From Candidatus Hydrothermarchaeota archaeon (lineage in GTDB: Archaea; Hydrothermarchaeota; Hydrothermarchaeia; Hydrothermarchaeales; WAQR01), in NCBI GenBank assembly GCA_015520145.1, contig WAQR01000154.1:1-7149 (forward strand): DNA of 7,149 bases, written 5' to 3'. Position numbers and translations under genes: made by a program. The notes beneath the pieces are model-generated. The model did not search any database. It was not told where the DNA came from and saw only the letters and a list, made by a program, of their open reading frames with translations. Shown piece by piece: positions 3,992 to 7,149 of the stretch; positions within the stretch are counted from its first letter, which is position 1, and each line of letters begins with the position of its first letter.

Positions 3992-5883
3992 TGATTGATA
4001 TTACCAGCAGCGAAATCAAACAGAGTACAAGGCCCGATATCTACAGAAGAGGTCTGGACTACTACAACAGCGGCAGGGTTACCGTCATCGATATAGGTCA
4101 TAAGCAGGTGAAGGCGATTGTGGACGGTTCGCGGTCCACTGGATATGCCATAACCATAATACAAAACGGATCGACACTTAAGGCATTTTGCACGTGTCCT
4201 TATGATATGGGCGGGGTATGCAAACATGTTGTCGCTGTCCTCCTGGAGGTCACAGGTGAAAAAAAGGCCGCTGTCCTGTCAAGGGATAAAACGCTGAAGA
4301 TGAGTTACGATGAGTCAGTTCACCTGCTGGAAGACATCTGCAACTCCATTTCAAAAAGCAGGATGGAACAGCTCGTAAAACTCTGGGGGATAGATGGAAT
4401 AGAAGGTGAAGAGATTATAAAACACAAAAAAGAGGTGATAGATTCCATAATCATGGCATCGGATGACCCAGCAAAGCTGGAACAGGTGCTCGCGGGACTC
4501 CCGGAGGACGAGTATGATTTCATAGAATACCTCTCATCGATGGACTTTGTGATTTCCCGCCGTGATGCAGAAGTTGCCGTGGGATACTGGGAGATAGACG
4601 AGATATTCCGTTCTCTCAGGTCAAAATGTCTTTTAACCATGATAAGAGCACCAGGTATCTACTACGCTGTACCCCCGCACATGCATGATGCATTGAGATC
4701 TGCTATTGAAAAGAGGAGCAGGACACCTCTGGATATAACAAAAATCAGGGATGTCAAGGTAAACAACAGTATCCTAAGCGACATCATGGTATTCCTGTTT
4801 TATACTGAAAAGAACCGCGTTCAACTGACAAGGCATCACAACATCTACAAAAGGACTGCTAGAAAGATGGCGTCCATGCTCTCCATTAATAATCAGGATT
4901 ACTTTTCCTTTATCCGCGGAATTATAGCAAAACTCCGTCTTGTCAGAGCCTCCAGTTTCCAGATGATTGTCAACCGCAAAGAGGTTTCCAGGCTCTTCAA
5001 AAAGAAAAAGACCGATATCATGAATGCAGTAATCGCAGCCGCATTTGACATGAGTACAGCCTACTACGGCTGGAACGCATTCAAATCCATATTTAAAGAT
5101 GTCGTAGAATCCACAAAGAAAGACGAATGGTACCTGGTTGAAGCGCTCTATACAGAACTTAAAAGAAAGATAATAAAAAACCCGAAAAGCTCGTTGAGGT
5201 ACTGGTCTCTGGCAGACAGAAAAGAGAGGTTAATGGAGACTCTGGTATCACTCAATCTTGCAGGTGCCCTTGAGCTCGGTCTCCTGGATACCGGCGAGAT
5301 ATATGCACTCAGGCTGACAGAATCCGGGGCAGCATTTTTTACCGGCAGGAAAGAAGACGGCAGTGGATTTGGTAAACCAGACAGCTCTGTTCCATATCTC
5401 TATGTCCAGCCGAACTTCGAGGTGACAGCCCTCCTTGACGGTGTGCCAATCCCTGTTCTATTCACACTCAACAGATTTGCCGAGCTTAGGAGCATCAATG
5501 AACACACTGCAACCTTTATGATATCAAAAGACTCGGTTATCTCTGCCCTTGAGAATGGTATCAAGGCAGCGGACATCATCAAATCCCTCAAACAGAACAG
5601 CAAAACCAGCGTCCCGCAGAACGTACTCTATGATATAGAAGAATGGGCATCAGGGTTCGATAGGGTCTTTATAGAAGAGACGGTGGTACTAAAGGCAGAC
5701 AAGGAATCCCTTCTCGAAGACATCATCAGGCTCTTTGGTTCAGGGATAATAGAACGTCTCGGTCCAACATCTGTGGCAGTCAGGCCGTCTGCTGTAAAGG
5801 AGATTACAGGAAAGTTAAAGAAGATGAACATATATCCCAGAGTCAAGATCCGTGGCAAAAACACGGAGAACACGGAGAGATGA
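3991..5883 (+). CDS. SWIM zinc-finger protein with XPB/Ssl2-type helicase-associated C-terminal domain
   Basis: This is a 630-residue protein counted from ATG 3991; a TTG at 3988 is in frame but the promoter position favours the ATG. Residues 67-79 form a SWIM finger, CxCx7CxH (C67, C69, C77, H79), preceded by the strand-rich segment common before SWIM fingers. The middle (about 105-460) is mostly helical, with winged-helix-like pieces near 200-240 and 400-450. The region at about 468-552, including YLYVQPNFEVTALL, the conserved SxxSAL-ENG-type stretch (515-523) and SVPQNVLYDIEEWA (540-553), resembles Helicase_C_3. That domain occurs in bacterial helicase-associated proteins and near the XPB N-terminus. 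I see no Walker A, DEAD/DEAH or other ATPase motif, so this is not itself a helicase. DNA binding or an adaptor role for a helicase or nuclease is inferred. The last residues, NTENTER, come from a tandem repeat. The gene overlaps nothing and is followed after 5 nt by the zinc-finger/TPR gene. Confidence 0.75.
   Translation: MIDITSSEIKQSTRPDIYRRGLDYYNSGRVTVIDIGHKQVKAIVDGSRSTGYAITIIQNGSTLKAFCTCPYDMGGVCKHVVAVLLEVTGEKKAAVLSRDKTLKMSYDESVHLLEDICNSISKSRMEQLVKLWGIDGIEGEEIIKHKKEVIDSIIMASDDPAKLEQVLAGLPEDEYDFIEYLSSMDFVISRRDAEVAVGYWEIDEIFRSLRSKCLLTMIRAPGIYYAVPPHMHDALRSAIEKRSRTPLDITKIRDVKVNNSILSDIMVFLFYTEKNRVQLTRHHNIYKRTARKMASMLSINNQDYFSFIRGIIAKLRLVRASSFQMIVNRKEVSRLFKKKKTDIMNAVIAAAFDMSTAYYGWNAFKSIFKDVVESTKKDEWYLVEALYTELKRKIIKNPKSSLRYWSLADRKERLMETLVSLNLAGALELGLLDTGEIYALRLTESGAAFFTGRKEDGSGFGKPDSSVPYLYVQPNFEVTALLDGVPIPVLFTLNRFAELRSINEHTATFMISKDSVISALENGIKAADIIKSLKQNSKTSVPQNVLYDIEEWASGFDRVFIEETVVLKADKESLLEDIIRLFGSGIIERLGPTSVAVRPSAVKEITGKLKKMNIYPRVKIRGKNTENTER
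5861..5878. repeat. Tandem ACACGGAGA repeat encoding the SWIM protein tail and the next gene's ribosome binding site
   Basis: ACACGGAGA occurs at 5861-5869 and 5870-5878. The 9-nt period keeps the reading frame and yields NTENTE at the extreme C-terminus of the SWIM protein. GGAG at 5874-5877 lies 11 nt before the ATG of the downstream gene and can serve as its ribosome binding site. CACGGAGA-like units are known as dispersed intergenic repeats in various prokaryotes. Membership of such a family is my inference. Confidence 0.7.
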
Positions 5884-5888
5884 CGGCT

Positions 5889-7149
5889 ATGAAATGCATC
5901 CTCTGCAACAGGAGAAAGCCGTCCCGCAGGTGTCCGGCAAAAGATGTGCCTGTATGTTCCAGGTGCTGCGGGTCTAAGCGGAGAAAAGAGATTGAATGCC
6001 CGCAGGAGTGCAACTATTTATCCACCTATCAAGAGGTATCTACAGCCCAAAAAAAGGAAGAACGCCTTGATAGTGATGCACGTGAAGATTACAGGAAGGG
6101 GATGAGGCTTTATCTGGAGAGGGATTATGAATCTGCAATCAGGGTCTTTGACGGTATTCTGGCACGATATCCAAGGCATGTCCCTTCTATTGTCGAAAAA
6201 GCCAACTGCCTTTTACAGGACCACAGAGTCGAAGACGCCATAGAACTCTTCGATATCGCCCTTGAAACCGACCCTGATTCTATCGAGGCTATGCGCGGGA
6301 AGGCGCTTTGCCTGTACGTCCTGGACGATATAGAGGATGCCCTGGACGTGCTGGATGACGCCATTTACAGGACACCGAAAGACTGCGGGCTTTTGACACT
6401 CAAGGCAGACTGTCTCCTTGACATAGACCTTCCATACGAGGCAAAGATTGCTATAGAGGATGTCCTGAAACGTGAACGTGAAAACGACCATGCACTTGAG
6501 ATCCTGGCAAGGGCGCAGTTTGCCCTGGGAGAGTTTGAGGAGGCTGCCAGAAACCTTAAAAGGGCTATCAAAATCAGTCCTGATGACACGCGGTATGAGT
6601 TTCTTTCAGAGATATATTTCGTGCTTGGAAGACCTGAAGACGGGTTTAATGCCCTTGACAATATTGACTATATGAAGGGGGCAGATGGTAGGGTCTCATG
6701 GCTTGACAAGGGCAAATACTGCCACGAAAGCGGGTTTGAGGATTATGCCATATTGTGCTGCGATAGGGCAATCGAGAGAGGCGAAGACGCTGCGAGGTGC
6801 AATGTACTAAAGGCCAGGATATCTCTTCTCGAAAACGATGACTCGAAGGCAGGGGAGCTTATCGATGCTGCAATCAATATCGATCCTGATTGCATAGATG
6901 CGGTCAGGTTGAAGATGATACAGTACTATACTGACAATGAGTGGGAAAATGCCCTCGAATGGGCAGAGAAGGTGATTGAGCTGAATCCGGAGGATGTCGG
7001 GGCACGGTTTTTTAAGGCCAAGATTCTAAGACATCTTGACAGGAGAGACGAGTTCCATGAGATGCTCCGTGAGACCCGGGAGCGTGTAATGGATTTTGAT
7101 ACCTTCGGGAAGTATGGTATTGACCTCTACAATATGGGCGAGTACAGAG
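5889..7149 (+). CDS. Cysteine-rich zinc-finger plus TPR repeat protein, 3'-partial
   Basis: The frame is open from ATG 5889 to the window end (420 codons plus one base), so the C-terminus is missing. Residues 3-41 hold eight cysteines (C3, C6, C15, C23, C26, C27, C37, C41), enough for one or two zinc sites. The spacing CxxC, x8, C, x7, CxxCC with KR and EI-x-CP-x2-C-x-YL resembles an N-terminal module that I recall from bacterial proteins of unknown function, but I cannot name it. After a charged linker (45-65), helical repeats of about 34 residues run from residue 66 to the end. Features typical of TPR repeats recur: YESAIRVFDGIL, DPDSIEA, EEAARNLKRAI, SPDD, DPDC and NPEDVGA. TPR arrays usually bind peptides or proteins, so a scaffold role is likely. 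There is no signal peptide. It lies 5 nt after the SWIM protein gene and is surely co-transcribed with it. Confidence 0.82.
   Translation, partial: MKCILCNRRKPSRRCPAKDVPVCSRCCGSKRRKEIECPQECNYLSTYQEVSTAQKKEERLDSDAREDYRKGMRLYLERDYESAIRVFDGILARYPRHVPSIVEKANCLLQDHRVEDAIELFDIALETDPDSIEAMRGKALCLYVLDDIEDALDVLDDAIYRTPKDCGLLTLKADCLLDIDLPYEAKIAIEDVLKRERENDHALEILARAQFALGEFEEAARNLKRAIKISPDDTRYEFLSEIYFVLGRPEDGFNALDNIDYMKGADGRVSWLDKGKYCHESGFEDYAILCCDRAIERGEDAARCNVLKARISLLENDDSKAGELIDAAINIDPDCIDAVRLKMIQYYTDNEWENALEWAEKVIELNPEDVGARFFKAKILRHLDRRDEFHEMLRETRERVMDFDTFGKYGIDLYNMGEYR

Noticed and set aside
6125..6675. Open frames on both strands overlapping the TPR gene
   Set aside because: The continuous frame from 5889 gives a coherent zinc-finger/TPR protein; the others look like shadows, with Ser/Arg-rich or incoherent translations.

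Overview
The window looks archaeal. It encodes a CDP-alcohol phosphatidyltransferase of the archaetidylinositol-phosphate synthase type and a Cgi121-type KEOPS subunit. It also has GGAGGT/GAGGTGA ribosome binding sites and TATA-like boxes, one of them placed for a leaderless mRNA. Arginine codons are mostly AGG/AGA and spacers are short. A strictly anaerobic euryarchaeote (methanogen, ANME or Archaeoglobus-like) would fit. The sequence alone does not fix the genus. I found no tRNA, rRNA, CRISPR array, transposase or phage gene.

Layout. (1) Positions 1-1548, plus strand: a tight three-gene run of a PhoU-like DUF47 protein (its start lies outside the window), a 96-residue protein resembling the LOR/SDH conserved domain, and the phosphatidyltransferase. 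(2) Positions 1593-2929, minus strand: a two-gene unit transcribed from right to left, with a purine nucleoside phosphorylase of the MTA/MTI phosphorylase family first and the Cgi121 homologue second. It converges on the first run. (3) Positions 2930-3133: a divergent spacer of about 200 bp with a palindromic TATA-like element and a degenerate 15-nt tandem array. (4) Positions 3134-7149, plus strand: a LarE sulfur transferase, then a SWIM zinc-finger protein with an XPB/Ssl2-type helicase-associated C-terminal domain but no visible ATPase motifs, then a cysteine-rich zinc-finger/TPR protein that runs off the window.

The genes do not form one obvious pathway. Two pairings are informative. The SWIM protein and the zinc-finger/TPR protein are 5 nt apart and probably co-translated. 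Both have putative metal-binding cysteine modules joined to a likely interaction domain, and neither has a known role that I can name. The phosphorylase carries Asn-Tyr-Ala-Cys where MTA-specific enzymes carry Asp-Tyr-Asp-Cys, which suggests a 6-oxopurine (methylthioinosine) substrate as in the Methanocaldococcus salvage route.

A pattern across the window is that most gene borders carry a short tandem duplication of 8-15 nt. Several overlap a stop codon or supply the ribosome binding site of the next gene. I see no clear new defence or mobile system. The best candidate for undescribed biology is the SWIM/helicase-C plus zinc-finger/TPR pair.
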